Positions 15,955 to 25,605 of a DNA stretch of 64,000 nucleotides are shown piece by piece. The stretch is from contig NZ_SVFW01000004.1 in the NCBI RefSeq assembly GCF_015056685.1, positions 85,092 through 149,091 of the forward strand. The letters are read 5' to 3'. The notes beneath the pieces were generated by a model. The model saw only the letters and a program-made list of their open reading frames with translations, searched no databases and was not told the DNA's origin. How positions within the stretch are numbered: the stretch's first letter is position 1; every line of letters begins with the position of its first letter. A program made the translations under genes and the position numbers. The stretch is from Butyrivibrio sp. GTDB lineage: Bacteria; Bacillota; Clostridia; Lachnospirales; Lachnospiraceae.

Positions 15955-18462
15955 TTAGCTATTCTCATTTACATATATAGACAATCTGCTCTGTATGATA
16001 TTTGCCACCTCATCAGCAGTCTTCTGTCCGCTAAAGAAAGCAGAAGCTTCTTCCATAATGATGTTATTAACGCTCTCGTTATAAGTAATTGGTTCATGCA
16101 AACTATTGATAAAGTTCTCAATAAACTGAACATCTTCCTGAGTCAGCGGAGGAAGCTTGATTTCCTGATCACCAATCCAATAGTATTCTGCCTCTTCTTC
16201 CTTTGTCCCATCATCATTTGTATAATATTTAACTTCTGTTGCTTCTTTTGCTTTTTTATCAAAGCTGGACTTCCTTACAGGGAAATCAAATTCCAGGCTA
16301 TCCTGATATTCCTCAAGGTAAAATGTCCTAAGGAACTGCCATATTCCTTCTGAATTCTTTGTTCTGGCACTTACTGCAAGTGTCGTATTTGGGGCAATTG
16401 TAGAATAGTTCTCACCTTTTTCATTAGGGAATCCAACAAATGAAATATCCTCACCAAACTGTCCATATTTCAATCTCTTATACTGATCAAATCCATAAAT
16501 ACCTGTCAAACTCAAAATTGCTTCATTTGACCTGTAAATATCGTCAAGGTTTCTATCCCAGAGTGACTCATTGTATTGTTCCGGGAAATTCTTGGTGAAT
16601 TCCAAAAGCTTTATGAAGCTCTCATCTGTGAAATTGCATTTCTTATTTTCCCAATCAATAAACTTATTTCCTGAAAAAGCAATTCCGTAGTTCATCATTT
16701 CCTGACGGTTCTGCGGTCCACAGACAAGATCATAGCTGATTCCCATGTCGGCTATCATTTTTTCTATATCATCAACAGATAGTACATTTTTGCCCTGAGT
16801 AAGCGAAGTCTTCATAGCTACAGTTGCAATGCTGAACCCAGGGACCATAAGATACATCTTATCTCCCGTCTTAAATGCATCCATTACAGAATCAATAAAT
16901 TCAGTATTTGAAAGATCCGGGTCATTTTTTATAAAACTATTAAGATCAAGGAAAAGTCCCTTATTGATGAAGCTATCAACTGGTGAATCATTGTCAAATG
17001 TCATAATGTCAGGAATATTACCTGAAACAATGTCGAGATTAAATCTATTAGTCCCCTCGTTCCAGTTATCTTCTGTGTTATATACAGAATAATCTACAAG
17101 CTTTATCTTATAATCCTGGTTTTCCTGATTAAACTTAACAGCAGCCTGCCTTACAGTATAATCAATGAATGATCCCCCAAGAGTGATCACCTGCTTATCT
17201 TTTACCTGATCAGCAGGAACTTTAACAAGTCTTTCAAGAGAATAATTATACTCAAAATCGGGAAGTACAGCTAAAAACTCTGTGTCGCTGATGGCTGCTG
17301 CTGCGCTGATCGAATAGGTTGCTGAAAGATCGGAATCAACATAGTCAAGCAATTTGGTAATCTTATCTGCCTTAAAGTCATAACCATAGATTGCTGATTC
17401 TGTACTGACATACAGATCATATCCATTACCTTCAAATACTGTCATGCTATTGTAACGCTCAAGAGCTGCTGATTTTTGTCCTATTTCTCCTTTTTCTACA
17501 TCGATAGGTGCAATTAAATAGCCATCATTTCCATACCCTGCAAGGAAGATATTTCCATTAAAGCCCTGATAGAGCTCAAGATATGAGTCTTTGTATTCAG
17601 TTGACTTACTTGTATCATAAACAAGAGTAAAGCCGTTATTTTCATCAAACTTCTCAATACCACGGCCATCATTTAGCAAAAGACCATACTTTTCTGAATA
17701 AACCATTCCATATATCTGGAGATAATCGCCTTCAGCAAGGTCTTTATTGATGTCGTATTTATAGAGCATATTTCCCTGAGCATCATATTTCACAAGGTAT
17801 CTTTCTTCCTGAGAAGAATCATACATTTCTGTGGAATAATCATATGAATCCTGCATTTTGTCTAAATCATCGTCTGAAGATGAATCTGCAGATGATCCAT
17901 AGGTTGAAGCTTCCTGTGATGAAACACCCTCCGCAGAAGCATTCTCACTCGATGCTTCGATACTTATATTCTCTGTAGATACTTCAGTTTCAAGGGAGGA
18001 CTCCTCAGATGCTTCATTAGAGCTCTCCTCTTCATCCATTGTATGCATCTCGCCATCATCTTCCCAATGATAGATCTCTAAGAGCGCATAAATATTTCCG
18101 TCCTTATCAAAATTAAAACGGCTATAGCTCTCTCCGTTACTGTTAGGAAGATAAACTGTATTTAAACCTGAGCCATCGTAGCCAAAAGAATTAACCGCAA
18201 CGCCTTTTCCATCTTCTCCGTAATAATCAACAGCATAAACCTTGTCTCCTGCAATCTTTACTGTTGAAATATTGTTGCCGTCAATATCAACGCCCATATC
18301 TTCAATCTTAAAAACATAATCCTTGGAACCTGTGGAAGCTTCATTAAGTATGCTGTCGTCTGAACTGCTTTTTTCTTTTCCGCAGCCGGCGAGCATTCCA
18401 ATAGCCATAACCATTGATAAAGCTATAGCTCCGGCCCTTTTTAATAAACCTTTTCTTTTCAT
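15955..18462 (-). CDS. Extra-long extracellular solute-binding lipoprotein
   Basis: 835 residues, about twice the usual length of a sugar-binding protein. A lipoprotein signal ends with lipobox LAGC (Cys27). Residues 40-410 contain repeated short beta segments (for example DKVYAVDYYGEDGKGV, FNFDKDGNIYALLEIY) suggestive of a propeller, interrupted by a Ser/Glu-rich linker near 145-215. From about residue 425 the fold matches family 1 solute-binding proteins (VRQAAVKFNQENQDYKIKLV, GNIPDIMTFDND, ALSVSART-like strand). It closes an operon encoding MalF/MalG-type permeases, so it probably delivers an unknown ligand to them. The propeller-like part may sense or dock a partner. Assignment of that part is tentative. 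Confidence 0.85.
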   Translation of the reverse strand: MKRKGLLKRAGAIALSMVMAIGMLAGCGKEKSSSDDSILNEASTGSKDYVFKIEDMGVDIDGNNISTVKIAGDKVYAVDYYGEDGKGVAVNSFGYDGSGLNTVYLPNSNGESYSRFNFDKDGNIYALLEIYHWEDDGEMHTMDEEESSNEASEESSLETEVSTENISIEASSENASAEGVSSQEASTYGSSADSSSDDDLDKMQDSYDYSTEMYDSSQEERYLVKYDAQGNMLYKYDINKDLAEGDYLQIYGMVYSEKYGLLLNDGRGIEKFDENNGFTLVYDTSKSTEYKDSYLELYQGFNGNIFLAGYGNDGYLIAPIDVEKGEIGQKSAALERYNSMTVFEGNGYDLYVSTESAIYGYDFKADKITKLLDYVDSDLSATYSISAAAAISDTEFLAVLPDFEYNYSLERLVKVPADQVKDKQVITLGGSFIDYTVRQAAVKFNQENQDYKIKLVDYSVYNTEDNWNEGTNRFNLDIVSGNIPDIMTFDNDSPVDSFINKGLFLDLNSFIKNDPDLSNTEFIDSVMDAFKTGDKMYLMVPGFSIATVAMKTSLTQGKNVLSVDDIEKMIADMGISYDLVCGPQNRQEMMNYGIAFSGNKFIDWENKKCNFTDESFIKLLEFTKNFPEQYNESLWDRNLDDIYRSNEAILSLTGIYGFDQYKRLKYGQFGEDISFVGFPNEKGENYSTIAPNTTLAVSARTKNSEGIWQFLRTFYLEEYQDSLEFDFPVRKSSFDKKAKEATEVKYYTNDDGTKEEEAEYYWIGDQEIKLPPLTQEDVQFIENFINSLHEPITYNESVNNIIMEEASAFFSGQKTADEVANIIQSRLSIYVNENS

Positions 18463-18475
18463 AACATCTCTCCTC

Positions 18476-19714
18476 TCATAACCTCTTTTGAGCTCGTTTT
18501 ACCTCATAATCATATTTCTTTTCCATGAGATAATTGAATATACCTCTCACAGTCCATTTCTTGTTTCTGTATGCTCTAATGATAAACAGAACAATAATGA
18601 CAACTACTATAGTTCTGCATATTAGTCTGATCAAAAGAAGCGTTGCTAAAATATCTTCATACCCTCTGGCCAGATTTTCCCAATAAGGGAAAAATATAGC
18701 CTTGTTCCACATACTCCTTGTCCCAAAGGACATTATCACATTAAGGAGGGCAAAAAACGAAAATCTTTCAGTGTTATCAATGACTGAAATATATGCATCA
18801 TCAATAGCTGCGCTTTCCTTTACAATCTGAGCAACTATTCCATCAACAGGTCCTGGCATTACCACTTCGTAGCAATTTATACCACCTTTACTAGCTGTAG
18901 CACCATCCTCTGCAACCTCTGCACTTTCTGTTCTTCCGCTTAGTATTGTTCCATACTTACACAAGCTATCATATGAAATATAGGCTATGCTGGCATTCTG
19001 GCCTGATGCCTTTCGCATTTTGCCCTCTTCTCTTTTGACTACTCCAGAAACATAATGGGGCACATCGCCAATCATTACCATCTGCCCAACTACATCGTTG
19101 GAACCAAAGAGCTGCCAGGCAAGATCCTCATCTATAACAATCCCATCTTTCATAATGGCATCAGGCGAGTAGTAACTTCCTGATACCAGCTCTAAAGGGT
19201 GAAAAAGAAAGAAATCCCCCTCAGTGCCTATTGCTGTTACTTTATCTGCCATTTTGTTTTCAAAAGTGATCGATATAATTCCCTGGGCACTGTAACAGCT
19301 CGCAAAAAGTCTTGAGTCATCTACTTCTTCCTGTGAAGCATCTTCAGAATCTCCATTTGTCTCATCCAGTGTCTGTGTTTCAATTATCACAGGGGTGGTA
19401 CTTTTTGCATCATCATCTTCCTCATCTTCAACAATGCCCACATCATTCATTTTTGCCTGAAGGATATACTCAAGCTTTCTTATGTAATCCGAATCTATAA
19501 GCTGGTCTTCTGTAAAAAAAGCACTGACCTGAGTCATTTTTCTCCCATCAGACCACCTCTGGCCTTCTGCCTGTTCAGGAAGTCTGCTGATAAGAGCTCT
19601 GCTGTATGCTCCCAGAAGAAGGTCAGCGGCAATAAGAATGATCACAAGGATAAAGACTTTGTTCTTAAAAAGCTGTATTAAACTATTCTGTATTTCTTTA
19701 AACTTTGTCTTCAT
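18476..19714 (-). CDS. Membrane protein with MacB-PCD-like extracellular domain
   Basis: 412 residues. An N-terminal membrane helix (FILVIILIAADLLLGAYS), a large outer domain of about 290 residues and C-terminal helices (TIVVVIIVLFIIRAY) are visible. The outer domain has LAWQLFGSNDVVGQMVMIGD, a pattern seen in the PCD domain of MacB-like permeases, but the full FtsX transport helices are not present. An acidic linker (EDEEDDDAKS) and a second Glu/Asp-rich stretch interrupt it. The start overlaps the HlyD-type gene's stop by one base (TAATG), so they are translated together. It may be the extracellular arm of the exporter-like half of this operon. No exact function can be given. Confidence 0.6.
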   Translation of the reverse strand: MKTKFKEIQNSLIQLFKNKVFILVIILIAADLLLGAYSRALISRLPEQAEGQRWSDGRKMTQVSAFFTEDQLIDSDYIRKLEYILQAKMNDVGIVEDEEDDDAKSTTPVIIETQTLDETNGDSEDASQEEVDDSRLFASCYSAQGIISITFENKMADKVTAIGTEGDFFLFHPLELVSGSYYSPDAIMKDGIVIDEDLAWQLFGSNDVVGQMVMIGDVPHYVSGVVKREEGKMRKASGQNASIAYISYDSLCKYGTILSGRTESAEVAEDGATASKGGINCYEVVMPGPVDGIVAQIVKESAAIDDAYISVIDNTERFSFFALLNVIMSFGTRSMWNKAIFFPYWENLARGYEDILATLLLIRLICRTIVVVIIVLFIIRAYRNKKWTVRGIFNYLMEKKYDYEVKRAQKRL

Positions 19715-21555
19715 TACTCGTTAGAAAGCCTTACCTGTTCTCCTGCTTTTACAGGTTTATTGGCAGTTGTGATGACATATTCATAATCATCAATTGCTGC
19801 TGTGATAGCTGAATTCTTGTCATCAGATGCAACAACTGTCACATCCGCTCTTGTAGCGGTATATCTGTTTCCAAGAGGTGATGATTTGCTCTTTACAATA
19901 AGGACAAACTTACCATTTGTATCTGTCTTAATGGCACTGTTTGGAACTATCATGTCATAGTTTTGACTTCTCTCTCCTATAGCCAGTGAAAGAGACTGAC
20001 CCGGAGTAACTTCTGTGCTCTCGATTTTAAATGTAAGAAGCTTTTTTCCTGCAGGATCCTGTTTATCATTTTTTATAGATGTAAGCGTTGCTTTAAAATC
20101 AGAACTAAACTGCCATGCATTCTGTGGCTGAGCTGCATCACCGACTTTAAGCTTTTGTGCCTGAGAATTGCTTACAGAAAAGCTTGTTGTCATATCTTTT
20201 CCATCAACCTGAATGACTGCAATCGTCTCATCTGCAGAAGTTGACTCACCTGCAACCTTATTTACAGAAGAAACAATTCCCGCAACAGGGCTCTTTACTG
20301 ATGCTCCAACAGACTCTGCTTCAAGTTTGGCGATTTTCTCTTTCTGGGCAGTAATCCTGTCTCTCTGGCTGCATAATGATATTTCTGTGTTAATACTCTT
20401 TAAAGCCTTATCTCTCTCGTCAGTAATTACCTTTAATGCCGCATCTGCCTCAGATTTAATCTGATTTGCTTTTGCAAGCTTCTGATCATATGTGATACCG
20501 AGCTGCTTAACATATGTTCCAAGCTGCGAAATATCTTTCGAAGCATTATTCAAAAAGACATCCAGATCCTGAATTTTGCTGTCATAGGCATTATACTCAC
20601 TTTTCAGATCTATATATTTCTTTGAAACATGATCCTGCTCTGCCTGAAGATCATCAACTTTTCCATAAAGACTCTCGTAAACAGTCTTGTTATTTTCATA
20701 TTGTGTCTTAGCGATGGTATACTCTGAAGTCGAGCTATCCATTGAGTCAAGACTTGTCTTTTCGACGATAAGGTTGTTGATTGCATCAAGCCTTGATCCG
20801 GTAGTAGTAAGTTCCGTGCTAACCGCAGTTTTTTTGACATCTATATTCTCTTTATCAGCACTGGCCTGATCGCCGGAATATTCAGGTGTCAATGCATTAT
20901 AATTAACCTCATTGGTATCAATTGTTTTTGAAGTTGTCAGGTAAGTAACAGTAGCCTGCGCATCAGCTGCTGCCTGAACTGCAGCATCATATCTGTCATT
21001 GACGTCCTTAAGCTGAACCTGATACGTATCAAATGTAGCTGTCTTACCATTTCTTACCCTGGTTATAACATCATTCGGAACAGCACCTGAAAATAAAGCC
21101 TGTTCATAAGCAAGCTCCAGATCATCCAATTTATCTTTTGCTTCTGTAAGCTCCTCTGATTCCTTATCCTCCAGATAATAGATAACATCACCGATTTCTA
21201 CATGCGCACCCTCTTTAACTGCTACCCCTGAAATCTTTCTTGTTTCTTTTACCGTAATATTGTATGGATCCTCTGCAGTAACTGTTCCGGTTCCTCTTAT
21301 CTGCGGGCTGATAGATCCGCTCTCTATCTGAACCGTTGCAACCTGTGGAAGCGTGTAGTTCATAATAGTATTAGAAAAAAAAGTAAGAACCAGCATTACT
21401 GAAAGAAAGGCGATAGCCACGTTCTTTACAACGTCTTTCCTGTTTTTTACATTAGATATACTTCCTGAATCCCTGATTTTCCCAATTACCTTTCCCTCAG
21501 AATCAATAATCTCTCCAAGGTTTGAATCTTTTCTTTCGTCAAAATTTTCTGACAT
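19714..21555 (-). CDS. HlyD/MacA-type periplasmic adaptor-like membrane fusion protein
   Basis: 613 residues. A cytoplasmic N-terminus with acidic repeats is followed by one membrane helix (about residues 48-68). The first lipoyl half-motif is VAVKEGAHVEIGDVIYYLED. A coiled coil of roughly 250 residues follows, then the second half-motif VKSPVAGIVSSVNKVAGES, and finally barrel domains with PNSAIKTDTNGKFVLIV. Adaptors of this type work with ABC exporters of the MacB class. Here it sits between a MalG-type permease and a PCD-like membrane protein, and no MacB ATPase adjoins it. The RBS lies within GGGGAG. The operon partner carrying out export is unclear. Confidence 0.85.
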   Translation of the reverse strand: MSENFDERKDSNLGEIIDSEGKVIGKIRDSGSISNVKNRKDVVKNVAIAFLSVMLVLTFFSNTIMNYTLPQVATVQIESGSISPQIRGTGTVTAEDPYNITVKETRKISGVAVKEGAHVEIGDVIYYLEDKESEELTEAKDKLDDLELAYEQALFSGAVPNDVITRVRNGKTATFDTYQVQLKDVNDRYDAAVQAAADAQATVTYLTTSKTIDTNEVNYNALTPEYSGDQASADKENIDVKKTAVSTELTTTGSRLDAINNLIVEKTSLDSMDSSTSEYTIAKTQYENNKTVYESLYGKVDDLQAEQDHVSKKYIDLKSEYNAYDSKIQDLDVFLNNASKDISQLGTYVKQLGITYDQKLAKANQIKSEADAALKVITDERDKALKSINTEISLCSQRDRITAQKEKIAKLEAESVGASVKSPVAGIVSSVNKVAGESTSADETIAVIQVDGKDMTTSFSVSNSQAQKLKVGDAAQPQNAWQFSSDFKATLTSIKNDKQDPAGKKLLTFKIESTEVTPGQSLSLAIGERSQNYDMIVPNSAIKTDTNGKFVLIVKSKSSPLGNRYTATRADVTVVASDDKNSAITAAIDDYEYVITTANKPVKAGEQVRLSNE

Positions 21556-21581
21556 AACAAAACTCCCCTAAAATAAAAATT

Positions 21582-22496
21582 TTATCCCTTAATTCCTCCC
21601 TGGTAGGAAATGCCTTCTACCAGATAATCTTCACCATATAAAAATATAAGAAGCGGTGGAACCAGATATATTACAGCCACAGCAAAAGCAAGACTTATTT
21701 CTCCCGAATTTATCTTAGAAAGAAAGACAGAAAGCGGATGAAGATCCGGATCACCCAAAAGAATAAGAGGCTGTTCAACCATATTCCAATAATCAAAAAA
21801 TACAAGTATAGCAATTGAAGCAATTCCTCCTTTACATAATGGCATGTTGATCCTTGAAAAAATGTACCACTCATCTGCTCCGTCTATTGAAGCTGCCTCC
21901 AGTACTTCCGTCGGAATCCTTCTCATAAATTTAGTCAAAAGATATACTGCAAAAGGAGAAAAAAATCCGGGAAGCCATATGGACCACCTTGTCCCATATA
22001 TTCCCAAAGCCTTTGAAACCAGGAAATTGGGCACCAGCGTAACCTGATAAGGCATGAGCATCATAATAATATAGGCAAAAAAGATTGCTCTTTTTAATTT
22101 ACCGTCATATCTTGAAAAGCCGTACGCCGCAAGGGTTGCAATTCCCAGTTGAACCACCACAATCGGAGCCACATAAATTATTGAATTCCAAAACTTAAGC
22201 AGATACTGCGGACTTTTGAAAAGAACTGTAAAATACTGAGCAAACGTCACCATATCGGGGATGAATTTCAGATTCACAGTTTTTGAGATAAAAATTTTTC
22301 CTCCCTTTTCAGTGGTAGCAAATATCGAACCATAATTGGCATTTATCTCAGAACTTGACATGAACGAATTTGTTATTGTCAATATGATTGGCATCAGGAA
22401 AACAACTGCAAAAACCAAAGCTGCAATTGTTACAATCCCGGTTTTTATGTTATCTATCCGCCTTTTCTTTTTGTACATTTTTTGTAGCATATTCAT
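21582..22496 (-). CDS. Carbohydrate ABC transporter permease, MalG family
   Basis: 304 residues with six membrane helices. The first is preceded by a basic region (KKKRRID). The EAA loop typical of importer permeases is EAASIDGADEWYIFSRINMPLCKG, near residue 200, with the conserved glycine. The C-terminus lacks the usual KGLTAGAVKG tail but ends SYQGGIKG, which is the close equivalent. The gene follows the MalF-type permease by six bases. The transporter has no dedicated MsmX-type ATPase gene here, so a shared ATPase elsewhere, or the nearby exporter ATPase, must energise it. Confidence 0.85.
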   Translation of the reverse strand: MNMLQKMYKKKRRIDNIKTGIVTIAALVFAVVFLMPIILTITNSFMSSSEINANYGSIFATTEKGGKIFISKTVNLKFIPDMVTFAQYFTVLFKSPQYLLKFWNSIIYVAPIVVVQLGIATLAAYGFSRYDGKLKRAIFFAYIIMMLMPYQVTLVPNFLVSKALGIYGTRWSIWLPGFFSPFAVYLLTKFMRRIPTEVLEAASIDGADEWYIFSRINMPLCKGGIASIAILVFFDYWNMVEQPLILLGDPDLHPLSVFLSKINSGEISLAFAVAVIYLVPPLLIFLYGEDYLVEGISYQGGIKG

Positions 22497-22502
22497 GCTG
22501 TT

Positions 22503-23426
22503 TTACCCTTCTACATCCTTTCCGTAGTAGTTCTCAACAGCATACATGATGTAGACGAGACCGGTTACTACTATAAACATAATTATTGCTGCAGCAGAAA
22601 GCTTTTGATAATCAAGAGAAGCAAATGTATTGTTCATAAAATGCTGCAGCATATAAAGCGAATCTACAGGATAATCTCCCGTCATCAGGTAAACTTCTCT
22701 AAATACCTTAAATGAATTGATTAGAGACATTATCGTAACAAAGAGTATTGACGATGACATGTATCTGACCTTTATATACCAAAAAATCTGGTATTTTGAT
22801 GCATTTTCAAGTTCAGCCACCTCAAGTAGTTCTTTGGGAATGCTTGCAAGAGCTGACATAAACAGAATCATGTTGTACCCCAGGTTTTTCCAGAGAAAAA
22901 GAGCTATTATAACCACCTGTGCCTTGTCAGACTTAAGCCAGTCAATCTTATCTGCTCCAAAAGCTGCCGTGAAATTATTTATAATGCCGTTGTAATGAAA
23001 CATTACCTGCCAAATAAGAACAACCGATGCTGTTGGAACCATCAATGGGCTTAAAAAAAATGACCTGAAATAACTCTTAAATGGAATTCTGGATTCCATT
23101 ACGGCAGCCAGAAAAAGTGACAGCAAAACCGCAAGAGGAACAGCAACCAACGAAAACTTAAAGGTATTTATCCCCGCCATTTTAAACGCACCATTGTTCC
23201 AGACATTTATATAATTAGCAAAACCTACAAAATTCTTTTGAATGGGATTATTGATCAAAGAATAATAGATAACAACTCCAAAGGGAGCTACAAAAAATAG
23301 CATAACTCCCAATAAAGACGGAGCAAGAAAGAGCCATGATATTAGGCTCTTTCGCTCATTTGAAGAAAGCTCCCCTTTGAATAGTCTATGTATTTTTCTC
23401 CTCACCCTAGCACAAAACTTAAACAC
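22503..23426 (-). CDS. Sugar ABC transporter permease, MalF/UgpA family
   Basis: 307 residues with six helices (SLISWLFLAPSLLGVMLFFVAPFGVVIYYSL at the front). The EAA loop reads LLEVAELENASKYQIFWYIKVRYMS, near residue 205. Start is a GTG at 23426, preceded by TAAGG that overlaps the end of the ABC-2 permease gene five bases earlier. It forms the pair of membrane subunits with the MalG-type gene downstream. The unusual feature is the company: exporter ATPase and ABC-2 permease upstream and HlyD-type adaptor downstream. Confidence 0.85.
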   Translation of the reverse strand: MFKFCARVRRKIHRLFKGELSSNERKSLISWLFLAPSLLGVMLFFVAPFGVVIYYSLINNPIQKNFVGFANYINVWNNGAFKMAGINTFKFSLVAVPLAVLLSLFLAAVMESRIPFKSYFRSFFLSPLMVPTASVVLIWQVMFHYNGIINNFTAAFGADKIDWLKSDKAQVVIIALFLWKNLGYNMILFMSALASIPKELLEVAELENASKYQIFWYIKVRYMSSSILFVTIMSLINSFKVFREVYLMTGDYPVDSLYMLQHFMNNTFASLDYQKLSAAAIIMFIVVTGLVYIMYAVENYYGKDVEG

Positions 23427-23430
23427 AACC

Positions 23431-25605
23431 TTACTCAGTATCCTTCACTACAAATTCTGGAACTTTCCCCTTTAAGAATGAATAATATGATCCATCGCTC
23501 CCATAATAATCGCTGCCATCAGATTTTTTCGTTATTACAACACTGTACTTGTTGTCTTTCTGACTATAATCATACCAATTTCCATTATAATCTGAAGTAA
23601 CGATATCTTGAAGTATTTCTGACACTTCTTTGCTATTTTTTACTGGATCATAAGTAGCACTGGTAGTCATCACTTCTTCATCGCGCAGGTACTTGCCTGA
23701 ATCAAAATCATCAAGGTTATAACCCGGATAATAATTATCAACTCTTATGCTGCTTATCATCTCAGGTGAAAGCTTGGGCTCAACATAGATATTATGGTCT
23801 TTGATAAGTTTCAGCAGATTTGTACTGGTCTCATAAACAGGAACAGAAACGTTTACATAATGAGTCCCATTGCTGGAAAATTCCAAACTACCAATTGGCT
23901 GATTTTTTTTCAGGTATGAATAATTCGCCCCCTCTAAAATATCTTTTCTGTAAGCATCACTTATTTCAACATATGTAATGGTATCGTCAGACTTCCTTCC
24001 ACCGGCAGAAACATATGAAACACTATTATTACCCACGTTGGAACCTGTCATTTCTCTAATTGCATCATCATCAAAGCAAATGTAATGGCCCTTTTTATAC
24101 TCTTCACTTGAAATAATGCTATCCATCAAAGTCTCATCAGTATCATAAGGAACAAAAATGCATCTGTATATCTTTCTTCCATCCTTCATCCTATAAAGGA
24201 TTGATAACTCATAGCCCTTTGAATAATAAGAGTCCGTATCATAGTTTTTTCTTCCATCCATTCCGATAGATGCCAGTTTGATAAAAGAGTCAACATCAGT
24301 TATGTACATGTGCTTTTCACAGTACCCATCTCCAAACATGCCTCGACCGATCCACACATTGAAGTTATAGTCATCTTCAAGAATTGCACAGCTCTCAACC
24401 TTTTCAGGTGCCGGAACATAGGAATCAAAGCCGATAAGATCTCCTCTTAACACAACAAACACCAAAAGAACCATACAAACTGAAATGATTGTTGAAGCCT
24501 TGCCCTTAGTAAATCTCCTAATATTGGCATCAAGGATAACCTCGATGAAACATCCGGTTAAAGCTGTGGCAAGCAGCATGATAACACACATCATTATGAA
24601 GAGCTTATCATTCCATACATAGTCATTCATCATGTAGACCAGTATTCCTGCCGCTACTCCCGCCATAATGCTTACGATTACTTTAATGCACCATCTAAAA
24701 GGTCTAAATACAAAGCTTTTGCCCGCCATTTCAGCTTTTCTTTTCTTGCTGAAAATGATAACAAAGATAAATGCAATAATTCCAACAATAAAAGTATCTA
24801 TATCCAGTCTCAAATTATCTTTTGCGAGTTCAAAAACCATTTTTGCATTAAATTCGTCGTCATAATTCAAATTCGTGTTATACAAAGCATAAAATCTGTC
24901 ATATAAAGGAGACAGAATGGCACTAAATTTTTCAGAATAAGAGAATGTTTTAAAGAATATCTCTTTCAAACCTCTTATTTCAGCAGAAATCGCCACAGAA
25001 ACTATTGCAAAAAAGCCTGTCAAAAGAAATGCCGAAAGCATTGTTCCACTGAGCATGATAGCAAGTACAGTCACATTGTATACTGTCAAAAACAGTACAA
25101 CAGACCTCAAAAACTCAATGAGTACTGAGAACAAGACTGCATTATTTACTGCTCCCATACCTACTGCGATCAAAAATGCTATGAGCTCAACTGAGCCAAA
25201 GATTATAAGGAAGGTAACAAATGCATTGACGTAGTTCTTTTTTATTCTCTGAAATCTCGTAGTTGGCTGGCTAAGATAGAAATCCATCTGGCTTTGGTTA
25301 AACACATAGGAAAAACCCTGAAATGCAAATGCGATCGCGACTAGTGTCACAAGCCCAAAGGTCACGCTGTTTATTCCCATTACCAAAGAAACTGCCTTGC
25401 ATTTTTCAACCTTAAGGACTACATCTGACTGTCCGTACATAGCTGCATAGTTTATGCACCTTGAAACAAGCAGTATCACTCCGAAAATAAAATAGCCAGC
25501 TACAAAAGGAAGCGCAACAAGAGCTGTCCAAAGAGTTCTTGTAATATATTTTTTCTGATTCTTAAGCTTTTCACTGAAGGATAAATTTCCTGATGTCATA
25601 CCCAA
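23431..25605 (-). CDS. ABC-2-type exporter permease with large extracellular domain
   Basis: 724 residues. About ten hydrophobic helices occupy residues 25-405, including FVAGYFIFGVILLVS and an ABC-2-like QMDFYLSQPTTRFQRIKKNY turn. The C-terminal 310 residues are a polar extracellular domain with no motif I recognise. Proteins of this layout are paired with YtrB-type ATPases and GntR/YtrA regulators in clostridia, and the ATPase gene here overlaps this one by 35 bases. Substrate unknown; cell-envelope stress or antibiotic peptides are the usual guess for the group. A later start at 25599 is equally possible. Confidence 0.75.
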   Translation of the reverse strand: MGMTSGNLSFSEKLKNQKKYITRTLWTALVALPFVAGYFIFGVILLVSRCINYAAMYGQSDVVLKVEKCKAVSLVMGINSVTFGLVTLVAIAFAFQGFSYVFNQSQMDFYLSQPTTRFQRIKKNYVNAFVTFLIIFGSVELIAFLIAVGMGAVNNAVLFSVLIEFLRSVVLFLTVYNVTVLAIMLSGTMLSAFLLTGFFAIVSVAISAEIRGLKEIFFKTFSYSEKFSAILSPLYDRFYALYNTNLNYDDEFNAKMVFELAKDNLRLDIDTFIVGIIAFIFVIIFSKKRKAEMAGKSFVFRPFRWCIKVIVSIMAGVAAGILVYMMNDYVWNDKLFIMMCVIMLLATALTGCFIEVILDANIRRFTKGKASTIISVCMVLLVFVVLRGDLIGFDSYVPAPEKVESCAILEDDYNFNVWIGRGMFGDGYCEKHMYITDVDSFIKLASIGMDGRKNYDTDSYYSKGYELSILYRMKDGRKIYRCIFVPYDTDETLMDSIISSEEYKKGHYICFDDDAIREMTGSNVGNNSVSYVSAGGRKSDDTITYVEISDAYRKDILEGANYSYLKKNQPIGSLEFSSNGTHYVNVSVPVYETSTNLLKLIKDHNIYVEPKLSPEMISSIRVDNYYPGYNLDDFDSGKYLRDEEVMTTSATYDPVKNSKEVSEILQDIVTSDYNGNWYDYSQKDNKYSVVITKKSDGSDYYGSDGSYYSFLKGKVPEFVVKDTE

